A stretch of DNA of 64,000 bases. Origin: Perca fluviatilis (Eukaryota; Chordata; Actinopteri; Perciformes; Percidae). This document shows, piece by piece, positions 1 to 34,766 of the stretch. The stretch is taken from NCBI RefSeq assembly GCF_010015445.1, contig NC_053112.1:6734403-6798402 (forward strand). Direction: 5' to 3'. How positions within the stretch are numbered: the stretch's first letter is position 1; the number at the start of each line of letters is the position of its first letter. A program made the translations under genes and the position numbers. The notes under the pieces are model-generated. The model worked only from the letters and a program-made list of their open reading frames with translations, made no database searches and was not told the DNA's origin.

Positions 1-770
1 AAGCAGTAGCGACTCTAGAGTCATATATATATGTAGAGAAACAAAGCGAGTAGCGACTCTAGAGTCATATATATGTGGAAAGAAACAAAGCGAACGCGAC
101 TCTAGAGTCATATATATGTGAGAGAAAAACGCCCGGTAAGCGACTCTAGAGTCATATATGTGTGAGAGAAACAAAGCGAGTATAGCGACTCTAGAGTCAG
201 TATATGTGAGAGAACAAAGCGAGTAGCGACTCTAGAGTCATATATATGAGAAAAAAATACAAGCGATAGCGACTCTAGAGTCATATATATGTGAGAGAAA
301 CAAAGCGATAGCGACTCTAGAGTCATATATATGTGAGAGAAACAAAGCAGTAGCGACTCAGAGTCATATATATGGAGAGAAAAAACGATAGCGACTCTAG
401 AGTCATATATATGTGAGAGAAACAAAGCGAGTAGCGACTCTAGAGTCATATATATGGAGAGAAACAAAGCGGTAGCGACTCGGAGTCATATATATGTGAG
501 AGAAACAAAGCGGTAGCGACTCTAGAGTCATATATATGTGAGAGAAACAAAGCGCGTAGCGACTCTAGAGTCATATATATGTGAAGAAACAAAGCGTAGC
601 AGCTCTAGAGTCATATATATGTGAGAGCAAAGCGAGTAGCGACTCTAGAGTCATATATATGTGAGAGAAACAAAGCGAGTAGCGACTCTAGAGTCATATA
701 TATGTGAGAGAAACAAAGCGAGTAGCGACTCTAGAGTCGTATATATGTGAGAGAAACTAAGCGAAACTAA
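1..770. repeat. 43-bp minisatellite array
   Basis: About 18 tandem copies of a 43-bp unit: AGCGACTCTAGAGTC, then (AT)n, then GTGAGAGAAACAAAGCGAGT. Each unit contains the 12-bp palindrome GACTCTAGAGTC. Copies differ mostly by small deletions. The array runs off the left edge of the window. Confidence 0.95.
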
Positions 771-1409
771 TCAGAAAAAATCAACACATGAGCAAACATC
801 AGTGTAATCAGGACTACCTTCTGGTGTACTTACAAACTTTCCAATCCATCGTTTTATGAGAGCATAACCTATTTGTACTACTGTAGACGTTTGGTATCAT
901 TTCGGGCATTATTAGTGGGGTAACTTACAAGATACAAACGTGGGTCCGTTAGCCCCTACGCTAAGCTATTCAGCTGATAACGCTACTCTAGCTAACTCTC
1001 CCAATGTTCGACCCAGGTGAAAAAAGCTTCTGGGGGGGTGTTTGGCTCGAGGTCATGGTGCAAAGGACCCTAGGGTGAATTACTCCGAACCCTCACTTTA
1101 AGAATCGTAATTAGCCGCTGAACAATCGTAGTCCAATCCCGCGCGACAAGCTGCGATATTTGAACAGTATCACGCAGACTAAGCTCGAGCTCTCTTTCTC
1201 TAGAAGACTCCAGGCATTAAAAGGTCTTAAAATGTGGATTTGTGAACCACAGGCTGTAGTTTTGGTGTCAGGCCAGGTAACAACGTGTCATTGGCTAAAG
1301 TCTCTGCTGCAAATATTTGTAAAGTATTGCATACAGAGAGTCTTATCACACAGATAACAGCATCCAAACTCTGTTAGCAGAGACATGAGGTGAACAACCC
1401 TGAGAGCAC
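771..1409. other. intergenic or intronic sequence, nothing recognised
   Basis: Apparently unique sequence between two tandem arrays. No exon matching the missing ugp2 N terminus is visible. A short open frame around 1160 (LELSFSRRLQALK) superficially resembles the UGP2 N-terminal helix but lacks further similarity. Confidence 0.5.
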
Positions 1410-1864
1410 ACACACACGCTTGACGCGCGCACACACACACACACACACACACCATACACGCACACACACACATACACACACAGAGAGAGACACACACACA
1501 AACAAACACACGCATGCACACACATACACACACACAGAGAGACACACACACAGACAGAGACACACACACACACACAAACACACGAACGCACACACATACA
1601 CATACACACACAGAGACACACATTCACATACACACACAGACAGAGACACACACACAAACAGACACATAAACATACACACAGACAGAGACACACACAGACA
1701 CACACACAGACACACACACATACACACACACAGACACACATACACACACATCCACGCATGCACACACACATACACACACACATACACACACGCACGCACG
1801 CACAAGCGCGCACGCACACAGACACACAAACACACAAACAGACACACACACACACACACACATT
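1410..1864. repeat. degenerate CA-rich tract
   Basis: About 450 bp of (CA)n broken by CATA, CAGAGA and CACG interruptions. Open frames on both strands (THTHT or CVCVC) are artefacts of the repeat. Confidence 0.95.
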
Positions 1865-2116
1865 TGTGATGATTTCTTCTGGCTGGATGATTATGAAATA
1901 TTTGAGTTATGCTTCAAGAAAGGAAAGTCTTTTTATTTTGTAGCAGATTTTATCCACTGAGCTCGGGAGAGAAGACAGAATTACTTAGTGCTGTAATAAA
2001 TAACCTATAGTTATGTCTCAAAACATTTGGGAAATGTTTGAACACTGCAACTTGAATTGTGGTGTCTTTTAAACCCAAGACAGGGAAATAAAGAATAAAC
2101 CAACCATGCGCTGCTG

Positions 2117-2875
2117 CAGGGAATAAGGGGAATAAGGGGAATAAGGAGAATAAGGGGAATAAGGAGAATAAGGGGAGTAAGGAGAATAAGGAGAATAAGG
2201 GGAGTAAGGAGAATAAGGAGAATAAGGGGAATAAGGAGAATAAGGAGAATAAGGGGAATAAGGAGAATAAGGAGAATAAGGAGAATAAGGGGAATAAGGG
2301 GAATAAGGAGAATAAGGGGAATAAGGAGAATAAGGAGAATAAGGAGAATAAGGGGAGTAAGGAGAATAAGGGGAATAAGGAGAATAAGGGGAATAAGGGG
2401 AATAAGGAGAATAAGGGGAATAAGGGGAATAAGGAGAATAAGGGGAATAAGGAGAATAAGGAGAATAAGGAGAATAAGGAGAATAAGGAGAATAAGGGGA
2501 ATAAGGGGAATAAGGAGAATAAGGGGAATAAGGAGAATAAGGGGAATAAGGAGAATAAGGGGAATAAGGGGAATAAGGAGAATAAGGAGAATAAGGGGAA
2601 TAAGGAGAATAAGGAGAATAAGGAGAATAAGGGGAATAAGGGGAATAAGGAGAATAAGGGGAATAAGGAGAATAAGGGGAATAAGGAGAATAAGGAGAAT
2701 AAGGGGAATAAGGAGAATAAGGGCAATAAGGAGAATAAGGAGAATAAGGGGAATAAGGAGAATAAGGGGAATAAGGGGAATAAGGAGAATAAGGGGAATA
2801 AGGAGAATAAGGGGAATAAGGAGAATACGGGGAATAAGGAGAATAAGGAGAATAAGGAGAATACGGGGAATATAC
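2117..2875. repeat. 9-bp GGRGAATAA tandem array
   Basis: About 84 copies of AATAAGGRG, with each unit either GGGG or GGAG. The period is a multiple of three, so the complement stays open as a repetitive Leu-Phe-Ser/Pro frame with no sign of being a gene. A few terminal units carry TACGG. Confidence 0.95.
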
Positions 2876-3285
2876 TGAAGGTAAACGAGAGATTTTAAAC
2901 CACAGTGGAGCTGCAGCAGTTGATCAAAGTAAAACTGGACAATACCTTTTCAACAGACCTGAAAGTAGGAGTGTCCTGATTCAACGGTTTATCTGGTGAT
3001 ATTCATTAGGGAAGTACAGATGCAAATGTGTAAAGATTACAACCGGTTGAGATAAAACGGCCCAGGGGCACATGTGTCAAACCCAAGGCCCGCGGGCCAA
3101 ATCCGGCCCCTCGCAGATCTTGATCTGGCCGCATATCAATTAAGGTTCACAATAAAAAAAATATTTATTTGCTGTTTTCTGTGTTTTTGGCGCTCTTTTC
3201 AATGCTCTAGGTCAGGGGGTGTCAAATGTAGCTCCACTAAAGGCCACACTGGGAAATGTGAATCACATCAAGGGCCAGACATGTA

Positions 3286-4012
3286 CAGTACAGGCCAAAA
3301 GTTTGGACACACCAGAGGTGTATAGTCCAGGTGCCAGAAAGTAAAAATCCTGCCATGTTTTTGGATCTGCCTCTACATCTAGAACAGGTGTTTTCACTAA
3401 CGAGCTCATCTACCTGGTAGAGGAGCTGGTTTAGTGATGGTTGGGACAGCTGCTGGACAGGATTTCTACTTTCTGGCACCTGGACTATACACCTCTGGGA
3501 CACACCTTCTCATTAAATGCGTTTCCTTTTTATTTTCATGACTATTTACATTGTAGATTCTCACTGAAGGCATCAAAACTATGAATGAACACATATGGAA
3601 TTATGTACTTAACAAAAAAGTGTGAAATAACTGAAAACATGTCTTATATTTTAGATTCTTTCAGAAGCCACCCTTTGCTTTTTTATTAATAAGGGAAATA
3701 ATTCCACTAATTAACCCTGACAAAGCACACCTGTGAAGGTAAAACCATTTCAGGTGACTACCTCATGAAGCTCATTGAGAGAACACCAAGGGTTTGCAGA
3801 GTTATCAAAAAAAGCAAAGGGTGGCTACTTTGAGGAATCTAAAATATAAGACATGTTTTCAGTTATTTCACACTTTTTTGTTTAGTACATAATTCCATAT
3901 GTGTTCATTCATAGTTGTGATGCCTTCAGTGAGAATCTACAATGTAAATAGTCATGAAAATAAAGAAAACACATTGAATGAGAAGGTGTGTCCAAACTTT
4001 TGGCCTGTACTG
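3286..4012. mobile_element. Tc1/mariner-type foldback MITE (nest level 3)
   Basis: Termini CAGTACAGGCCAAAAGTTTG and its complement CAAACTTTTGGCCTGTACTG are flanked by TA (3284-3285 and 4013-4014). This fits TA target-site insertion. Long inner arms (AAAACATGTCTTATATTTTA and its complement) make a large hairpin. The host hAT reads continuously across the insertion when it is removed. No transposase frame is present. Confidence 0.85.
3313..3497. mobile_element. 185-bp hAT-like MITE (nest level 4)
   Basis: Terminal inverted repeats of about 30 bp begin CAGAGGTGTATAGTCCAGG. It is flanked by the exact 8-bp duplication GGACACAC (3305-3312 and 3498-3505), a sequence belonging to the terminal repeat of its Tc1-type host. 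Too short to code for anything. Confidence 0.85.
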
Positions 4013-4706
4013 TATGGTTTGTTGACATGCTTTTATTTCATTGAAAAAGTTAAATATTTGTGACCTTAAGCACATATTGACCTATTGCATGTCTCATATA
4101 CAGTTTACAGACATAAAGCCATCAAAAAAAAGTCAGGAAAAAGGCTCCTCAGCCATCGTAGAGTTTAGCAAATCAACCAAAACAAAGATTTCATTTTTAA
4201 AAGTAGGCTACCACACAGCCGACTCACAGCAACCTGTTTCTCAGCCTCGAATATGAAAACCTTCTGCTTGTTTGGGAATGTCTGAGTCTCTAAGTCGGCA
4301 AATCTGCCAAATTCTGCTTATTGCTGATTTGGCCCGCGGGACTTGAGTTTGACACGTGTGCTCTAGGTGCTGTTTTGGACACTTTTTTCAATGTTTTTGA
4401 CAATTTTTCCCAACGTTTTTGGTCCTTTTCCAACATTTTTGGTGCTTTTTCCAACGTTTTTGGGGCTTTTTCCAACATTTTTGGTGCTTTTTCCAACGTT
4501 TTTGGTCGCTTTTTTATGATGGCTACAGAACGTTTTTGCCATCTTTTTTGTGGCTTTATGAGGCCCAAACTGTAAGTGAGAAAGCTATATGAGACGTGCA
4601 GCAATACAGTCAAAATATTTAACATTTTCTCTTAAATACAAGCATGTCAGTAAACTCTACATGGCTGACCCTTAGAGGAGTTGAGCTTGACCTCACTGGC
4701 CTAGGG

Positions 4707-5589
4707 CGTGATCTAGGGGAGCATGGGGCACAAAGTAACACTTTTTGGTTTGGGCTAAATATTTTTAAAACCATTTGAGTTTTACTGCTCACATTTTTAC
4801 AAAAGTAACATGCATATCTCTGCTACAAATGTGCACTGGAAGTTTGTTTGTAGGACCTACCGTTCTTGAACAATTCCACCGGGAGTGGTGATCGGTGAAA
4901 TGTTACAACCTGCCCCATATGTGGGGTTAGTTGTAACAGATAGAGGGTTCGTTGTAACACTTGTTAAAAAGTTGGATTTAACACAAATAATTCAATAGCA
5001 TTGTGCTATACACCTAATAAAACTCTATAAAACACTTCCTTATTAAACTCTGCATAATATAATATATATAAAACTTATGTAAGTAAACAACTTCCACAGC
5101 CTCTAAAATAGTTAAATGTAACAACTTAATGTTGAATCCACACGCTGTTTTCACATTGTAGGAAAGCACATCGCTATCGCCAGACGATTGACAATTTTTT
5201 TTGGCAAATTTTCACTAACCAGTGTATGGTGAAGGCTTGTTGGGGGGGGGTGAAATTAGCGTTAGCTAACGAGCTCCGCTCCCACTGTAGCCGAGAGCAC
5301 GGCTGACAGCCCGGGAGAGGCACTGTCTGGTTAACACACGTTTTTAGCTGGGACTGTCCTTCCTTTGCCGTACCTGAAGTTGCTGCATTCTGGCTGCTGT
5401 CTGGAGATTCCTTCGTGCACAACTCGTATTCTTTCGGATGTTTCAGACCAGATGTTGTAACAGCGGCCATGTTGTGTATTGTTTAGGGTCCTCGCCACCA
5501 CCAGACCAATCAGCATTGAACAGATTGAACATGTAGCTGGACTTGAATGGCCTTCTTTTGACTGAAAGTACTGCCAAACAACAACTTTT
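4707..5589. other. intron or upstream sequence, no gene seen
   Basis: AT-rich sequence with a TTGTAACA-containing stretch (4900-4970) that looks like diffuse interspersed repeat, then a more GC-rich stretch. Open frames on the minus strand near 5174-5516 have no recognisable domain. Confidence 0.4.
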
Positions 5590-5704
5590 TCTGCTCACCA
5601 GATCCATGTCCACTTTCTCACTGCCTACTGCTCACCAGATCCATGTCCACTTTCTCACAGCCTACTGCTCACCAGATCCATGTCCACTTTCTCACTGCCT
5701 ACTG
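5590..5704. repeat. 37-bp tandem triplication
   Basis: Three copies of a 37-bp unit beginning CTGCTCACCAGATCCATGTC, about 240 bp upstream of the first ugp2 exon in the window. Confidence 0.9.
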
Positions 5705-5943
5705 CATAGTGCGCTACCAGCGTAGCGCGCCGAGTGCAAGCGTAGGGTTCGGGCAGAAACTAGAACCCCATCAAAAAGCCCAATATTCGGCCCAATCCGT
5801 ACACGAATCCTGGATTAGATGCATCCCTAATTTTGCATACAGGAAACTCAATAAAGCAGCTTACAGTTGAATAGATTTTTGCTCTCACTGTCACTGAAGT
5901 TTGGTTTGATTGTTCAGTTTTTCTGATTGTTTTTCTCTTTCAG

Positions 5944-29200
<23,257 letters not shown>

Positions 29201-29371
29201 GGCCTTCTGGGGAGAAAAAAACCTACAACACACAACACAAACAAGCCATTTGCACCTTGAAGAGACTCAAAGAGAGATGATTTCCCTTCACTGATGAACT
29301 GTCACAACACTGTTTGTTTTTATCAGCCTGATCACGTCCGAGCCCACTGTGGTTGTTGTTTTCTGCTGTCT

Positions 29372-29377
29372 AATAAA
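29372..29377 (+). terminator. ugp2: poly(A) signal of ugp2
   Basis: AATAAA lies 172 bp after the ugp2 stop, followed within about 25 bp by GT-rich sequence (GGGTCAGCTGAGTGTCGGG). This places the transcript end near 29390-29400. The snRNA array starts about 400 bp further on in the opposite orientation. Confidence 0.8.
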
Positions 29378-29400
29378 GAAGTGCGATATGGGTCAGCTGA

Positions 29401-29794
29401 GTGTCGGGTTATGTTTAGATACTGCTGTAGTCGTGCTCGACTCTTCAAATGATTTCAAATTAAGAGTTTGGGGGGGTTTTTTTATTCAATTTTTTGAATT
29501 AGTTTTAAAGGTTTTTTAAAGGTACATTGTGTTATGTTTTGAGTTGATTCTTAGCAACAACAAAAAAAACGTTCTTTCACAAATATGTGCTCATTCATGT
29601 GTAATTCCTTCCACCAACTAATGAAAGTATTCTCATATGCGTAGAATCTGCCATTCAGAATACATACTAGCGAGTCGCTCGTATGAGGGCCGCCATGTAG
29701 CGCCTCCATCTTTAAAATACATTAGCCAAAGAGAGACATACCTCCACCTTTTCGCGCTTTTACACTCAGTGGCACCGTGATGAATGCAAAGGGG
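29401..29794. other. spacer between ugp2 and the U5 array
   Basis: About 400 bp with no gene or array recognised. Homology to the repeated snRNA 3' flank begins near 29795. Confidence 0.5.
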
Positions 29795-30136
29795 GATAAA
29801 TATGTAAGGCTACTGACAGTTGACAAGCTATCATAAGCTAACATTAACAGTGTTCAATGATAGGGCCTTTAAAACTATCACTTCAAAGTTTGGATCAATC
29901 CTAAGCAGAATAGATCAGCACATAAGAAGGTGGGTCCCAACCAGTTTAGTGATAACAAGACAGGATTCTTATTTTAAAGATCATTTTTGGGCATGTTAGG
30001 CCTTTATTTGATGGAGTAACTTATGATTTATAGGGATAAATTGATGTCTTGGCAGATACAGTTCTCACTTTATTAAGTTCTTTAATACTATTAAATACTT
30101 CTTAGCATGTTTTTGTTAATTTCTCACATGGAAAGG

Positions 30137-30254
30137 AAGCCCCACAGTATACGGGGCATTAAGAAATTACTTAAAACTCTCAATGTTCCTCTCCACGGAA
30201 ATCTTTAGTAAAAGGCGAAAGATTTATACGATCTGAAGAGAAACAAGAGTGTAT
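30137..30254 (-). ncRNA. U5 snRNA copy 1 (type A)
   Basis: U5 is the spliceosomal RNA that holds the exon ends. The loop I block CGCCTTTTACTAAAGATTTC and stem CGTGGAGAGGAAC are intact on the minus strand. The Sm site reads AATTTCTTA, diverged from AATTTTTTG, so function is doubtful. Promoter block at 30293-30313. Leftmost copy of the array. Confidence 0.85.
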
Positions 30255-31441
30255 TGGAGTGTTGCTGTGAAGTGACCGACCAGATTCTCCGCCTCATGTT
30301 CCTCACTTATGGTTCAGTACCTGAGTACCTGAGCTTTCTGGGGGGGTGGGGGGGGCTCCTAAGAAGCTTTGTGCTGGGGAGAAGCGTATACTATGTGCTT
30401 ATAGTGTCACCTATTCATGCTTATTTGGTTTCCGTTATGTTTCCTTGAATGTTATGGTCACTATGTCATCTTTTCTTGATTTTTGTCTGGGTATGTGGTG
30501 ATGACGAAAGGTAAGTTCGGGGGGCGTGTTCATGTTATAAATGGTGTTGTATATATACCGTTAAAAATGAATAAAACTTGTATTCATAAGAACTATCAAA
30601 GTTACTTTTAGTTAACTTAACTGTTAAGGCCGTTACACACCGGGGGCGTGACGAATGATCGACGCGAAAATGCGAAAAGCTATTCACACCGGCAGCGATG
30701 CGAATTTGCGACAGTTGAGTGAGAATTTGTATGCATCATTTTATGGTGCAAATGTCCTTTTATTAATGTAAAGGAAATAATGATTCTCCTGTATTGTTCA
30801 AAACGTTCTGCATATTCAAAACATCACGTGTTTCTGGATGGTTTTTTTTAGGAATCATGTTCATCTACAACAACAAATCTGTCAGAGAACGAGACCGTGT
30901 TAAAGCCAGAAACTCCAAAAGTTTAAATCTACATGAATCTATCTTTATTTTTCACTTTCTGTTGTGCAGGAACACTAAGAGGTTTATGCAACAACAAGCT
31001 TTTGTCAACTTTTGAAGTTGATGTGTTGGCTTAATGATTAATTAATACTTCTTAACGCAGCCAATTAACATAAGACACCTAGTTGGGCTTACTAAAATAG
31101 CTATACAGTTTCATTAAACAGATAATGTATAAATACTATCATGAGCTAATATTAACAGTGTTTAATGATAGGGCCTTTAAAATTATCACTTCAAAGGTTG
31201 GATCAATCCTAAGTAGAATAGATAAGCATATAAGAAGGTGGGTCCAAACCAGTTAATGATTACAAGACGAATTATTTTTTTAAAGATCATTTTTTGGCAT
31301 TTTAGTCCTTTATTTAAAGGAGTAACTTGATGTATAGGGGTAGATATCTGCCTTGACATAAACAACTCTAACTTCATAAAGTATTAGTAATACTAAATGC
31401 TCATAGCTAATCATATTTTCATTTATATTTCACATTGAAAG

Positions 31442-31560
31442 GAAGCCCCGCAGTATATAGGGCATCAATAAATTATTTGAAACTCATAACGTTCCTCTCC
31501 ACGGAAATCTTTAGTAAAAGGCGAAAGATTTATACGATCTGAAAAGAAGCCAGAGTGTAT
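31442..31560 (-). ncRNA. U5 snRNA copy 2 (B/C recombinant)
   Basis: Loop I intact. The 5' part has CTTCTTTTCAG instead of CTTCTCTTCAG, and the Sm site is interrupted (AATTTATTG). The RNA is type B but the promoter side (GACCATATTCTCC ... TTCATTGATT) is type C, so this looks like an unequal crossover product. Promoter block 31599-31619. Confidence 0.8.
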
Positions 31561-31771
31561 TGCTGTCTGGTCGTGAAGTGAGCGACCATATTCTCCGCCT
31601 CATGTTCCTCACTTATGGTTCATTGATTAAAAAAAAAAAAAAAGGTAGCTCCGATTATTAACATTGTTTGGAATCCTCACAAATATAAACATCCTTATAG
31701 CGAAGACTTTAAATAATGGCACCAAAATACTGTGGAAGTGAGAGATAAATGTAACAAAGTGTAGCCTGTAA

Positions 31772-32735
31772 TAGTGATGGGCGAATGAAGCGTTGTGAAG
31801 CAGTGAACCACTGAGAAGAATTGTTTTGAAAATGGGTTGATTACTCGAAGCTTCAGTAACAGCGACATCGCCTGGTGAAGTGCCAAGGCTGCATCTAAAT
31901 TATCTTCTGGTAGATAGTGGACAGGAGGCTTTAAGAGGCTTTAAGGCTAGTGAAATAAATCACACACACACACACACACACGTGCACATGTATAGTAAGA
32001 ATGGGATATCATTCTTTTGACAAATAAAGATTAATGAATTTGTGTATTGTGCTATTGGGTATTGGGGAGGGAGTGCTTGGGAAACTGACGATGTGCTGGG
32101 AAAATATGGCACAAGTTGGGTGTGCTTGTGTAACTATGGCCAGGGGGTATGTGGGATAGGGAACACTCAAAGATTTTTTATTAAGGAACATTATTTTTTT
32201 CCACACGTTTTAGACTAAGTCTGTTTCTTTTTTTGCTCACAAACTCTCTACATTTAGAAAAACTTCATTGAGAGAGAACGGATGACGCCGGCTGACGCTT
32301 TTATCCATGCATACATACATTACATACCTTCATACATTACATACCTTATCAGGAGCGATCAGAATAGAGTTTCCCCACGTCAGAACGACCTCTCTTCCTA
32401 GATGCTTCCATAGTAGGCTAATGAAAATAAATTGATACAAACAAACTAATGCTACTACGAACCAAACGCAATGTTGTGCATTAAAGTTATTACGCTTTGA
32501 GCTTGAAACGAGGCGGTGCCAGTTGTAGTGCAGCAGCTGACTGGTCCGCGTGTGGCGGTGGTGCTGCGAACCACTCAGCTGATTCATTCAGAGAATGAAG
32601 CAGGTGCTGCTCCGGACGTCATATGTCACGTGATGTTTCCGTACCAAAGCAACCTTCGGAGCAGTGCTTCAAATGGAGTTGTAGTTAATGGTTTGAAGCA
32701 CGTACCGAAGTTTCAGTGTCAGACTGACACCACTA
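31772..32735. repeat. conserved spacer module upstream of C-type and B/C copies (possible hAT element)
   Basis: About 960 bp starting TAGTGATGGGCGAATGAAGC and ending GACTGACACCACTA. Further copies: 35872-36823, 39315-40271, 42735-43679, 47101-48045, 49755-50704, and one broken by the transposon from 52159. The start and GAAGCTTC motifs resemble fish hAT elements, but the ends share only TAGTG, so this is tentative. Short conserved open frames in it follow DNA identity and are not supported as genes. Confidence 0.5.
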
Positions 32736-32820
32736 GTTCTCACGTTATAAAATAGTATGAAGACTGCCTGGTTGTAGATCATAAACAACCAGATATGAAT
32801 GTATTTTTCCACATAAAAAT

Positions 32821-32941
32821 GAAGCCCTCCACATAACACAGGGTATCAAAAATTATTTGCAACTCTTATTGTTCCTCTCCACGCGAAATCTTTAGTAAAA
32901 GGCGAAAGATTTAAACGATCTGAAGAGAAACAAGAGTGTAT
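32821..32941 (-). ncRNA. U5 snRNA copy 3 (type A, damaged)
   Basis: Contains an extra base pair in the loop-proximal stem (GATTTCGCGTGG) and GTTTAAATC in place of GTATAAATC. The 3' stem GATACCCTGTG...GAGGGC is mispaired. Probably a pseudogene, although its promoter block is present. First unit of the 11.2-kb duplication. Confidence 0.7.
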
Positions 32942-33783
32942 TGGAGTGTTGCTGTGAAGTGAGCGACCAGATTCTCCGCCTCATGTTCCTCACTTATGGT
33001 TCAGAACCGAGTACCTGAGCTTTCTCGGGGGGGGTGGGGGCTCCTAAGAAGCTTTGTGCGCGGGGGAGAAGCGTATACCATCTGTGCTTATAGTGTCACC
33101 TATTTATGCTTATTTGGTTTACGTTATGTTTCCTGAATGTTATGGTTGGCTACTATGTCATCTTTTCTTGATTTTTGTCTGGGTATGTAATGATGACGAA
33201 AGATAGGTTCGGGGGGCGTGTTCATGTTGTAAATTGTGTTTTGTATATGCTACTGTAATCTATTTATTGACTTTTGTTTCGGCGCGAAATACACAGTGAA
33301 TTTAATTCCCACTGAAAAACGTATGTGTAGGGCTTTTATTGTGAAAGGTAAGAACTGAAAGAAACTCTCTGGTAAACGCTGCATTTGTGAGAGTTGAAAG
33401 GGAATAATAAATGTTGCTGTCCGTACAGTCTGTGGGTCAGACAGCAGCCTCTGTGTTGTTGTATTATGATCCTCATAGGTAAACAACACAACATGATTGG
33501 TTGATGTCTTTAAAATTGACCTTGTTTCTAAAAAAATTACGCAGCTTTATCCCTAATATTGACGTTTCTGTGTGAAAGTACTTGTGGATGAACACAACAG
33601 CTTGAAAACATATATTGACGTGCAAATTAATCACAACAACAGAAAACACTTCCCTGTGTGTAAAGGCCTTGACTCAGACTTCTGCTAGCTACCAAATGTT
33701 AACTTTGCTGTCCAATTAAACGAACAAACAAACATAACGTTATTCACAATCAGTACTTACACTCAGTACTTACACTCGGCTTG

Positions 33784-33895
33784 TTGCATGACGCAGAGTA
33801 CCAAAAAATAATTTGAAACTCTTAATGTTCCTCTCCACGGAAATCTTTAGTAAAAGGCGAAAGAATTATACAATCTGAAGAGAAACGAGCAGATA
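33784..33895 (-). pseudogene. U5 copy 4 (type D, 3' end truncated)
   Basis: Loop I block intact, but GATTGTATAATTC replaces GATCGTATAAATC and the 5' end is diverged (GTTATCTGCTCG). The 3' stem-loop is cut at TGCGTCATGCAA. A promoter-like block follows at about 33932-33952 with one change. Its duplicate, copy 15, is untruncated. Confidence 0.7.
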
Positions 33896-34766
33896 ACTTC
33901 GGGAATTGAAGTGAGCGACCACATTCTCCCCTCATGTTCCTCACTCATGGTTCACTGTAAATAAAGGACGAGTATTGAAATTATTTGAACCCGTCAAATA
34001 TATAAACTGCCTACAAGGTCGACTTCAAATAATTGCACCAACATAACTGTGGAGATAAGAGAAAAACTTAGAAAAAAAAGTGTAGCCTGTATAACTTTCA
34101 CATACGTGCCAAGCATTGTGCGCGCACACTCACTCTAAATGCTTCTGGCTTCTTGGTCACCCACTTCAGTAGGTGACGCTGTAGTGAAAAACTAGGGTCC
34201 TAGGATTGCGAGCTTCATGCTACCTGAGTCCATGGATGTAAACTATAGAGCCACTCACTGAAACTGCAGGAAACCTAAGAGGTTTATGCAACAACAAGCT
34301 TTGATCATCTTTTAAAGTTGATGTGCTGGCTATGATTAATTATAATGTCAGTCGTTAATTCAACAATTAATATAAGACACCTAGGGCTTGGGCAATACTA
34401 AAATAGCTTACGGTTTCATTAAACAGATGATGTACGAATACGTAAGGCTACTAACAGTAAGCTATCATAAGCTAACATTAACAGTGTTTAATGATAGGGC
34501 CTTTAAAACTATCACTTCAAAGGTTGGATCAATCCTAAGTAGAATAGATAAGCATATAAGAAGGTGGGTCCAAAAGGGTTATTGATTACAAGACGAATTA
34601 TTTTTTTAAAGATCATTTTTGGCATTTTATGGCTTTCTTTGATGGAGTAACTTGATTTATAGGGGCAGATTCCTGTTTTGACAGAAGAAATGCTGACTTC
34701 ATGAAGTATTCTTAGTACTAAATGCTCATAAATATCATATTTTCTGTTGTATTTCACATTGAAAGG

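Larger units (their letters stand above)
3213..4360. mobile_element. inner hAT-type element (nest level 2)
   Basis: Starts CAGGGGGTGTCAAA and ends TTTGACACGTGTG. It is flanked by an exact 8-bp duplication CTCTAGGT (3205-3212 and 4361-4368). Without its insertion it would be about 420 bp, like the copy at 13059. It belongs to the same family as its host element. Confidence 0.88.
3069..4698. mobile_element. outer hAT-type non-autonomous element (nest level 1)
   Basis: The left end CACATGTGTCAAACCC with GGCCCGCGGGCC matches the GTGTCAAACTC family seen at four other sites in the window. The right end GAGCTTGACCTCACTG is diverged. Flanks GCCCAGGG (3060-3067) and GCCTAGGG (4699-4706) look like an 8-bp target duplication with one change. 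The element is split at 3205-3212 by another member of the same family. Its interior continues at 4369 with TTTTTCCAACGTTTTTGG-type repeats. Confidence 0.7.

Noticed and set aside
1..770. Regular repeat with palindromes as a CRISPR array
   Set aside because: Contiguous tandem units without unique spacers, in a eukaryotic genome with introns.
1160..1357. A short open frame with LELSFSRRLQALK, similar in feel to the UGP2 N-terminal helix
   Set aside because: The similarity is limited to a few residues, the rest does not match, and suitable splice sites in the right phase are not evident.
1288..1869. Frames of CVCVC or THTHT repeats (also near 14 kb and 7 kb)
   Set aside because: Pure products of CA dinucleotide repeats.
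1950..2726. 258-codon LFSLFPLFSLF frame on the minus strand
   Set aside because: Artefact of the 9-bp repeat; no membrane protein gene is implied.
30300..30480. A second snRNA class upstream of U5 (GAGAAGCGTATACTATGTGC...)
   Set aside because: I compared it mentally with U1, U2, U4, U6, U7, U11 and U12 and found no match; it has no Sm site or promoter block of its own.
31695..31886. 63-codon frame MALHQARSLLLK... repeated in seven or more copies
   Set aside because: It is preserved because the spacer DNA is duplicated. It overlaps a putative transposon start and has no domain or codon signature.
32330..32587. 85-codon minus-strand frame (MNQLSGSQHHRHTRTS...) repeated through the array
   Set aside because: Conserved only as part of the duplicated spacer; no independent evidence of selection on the protein.
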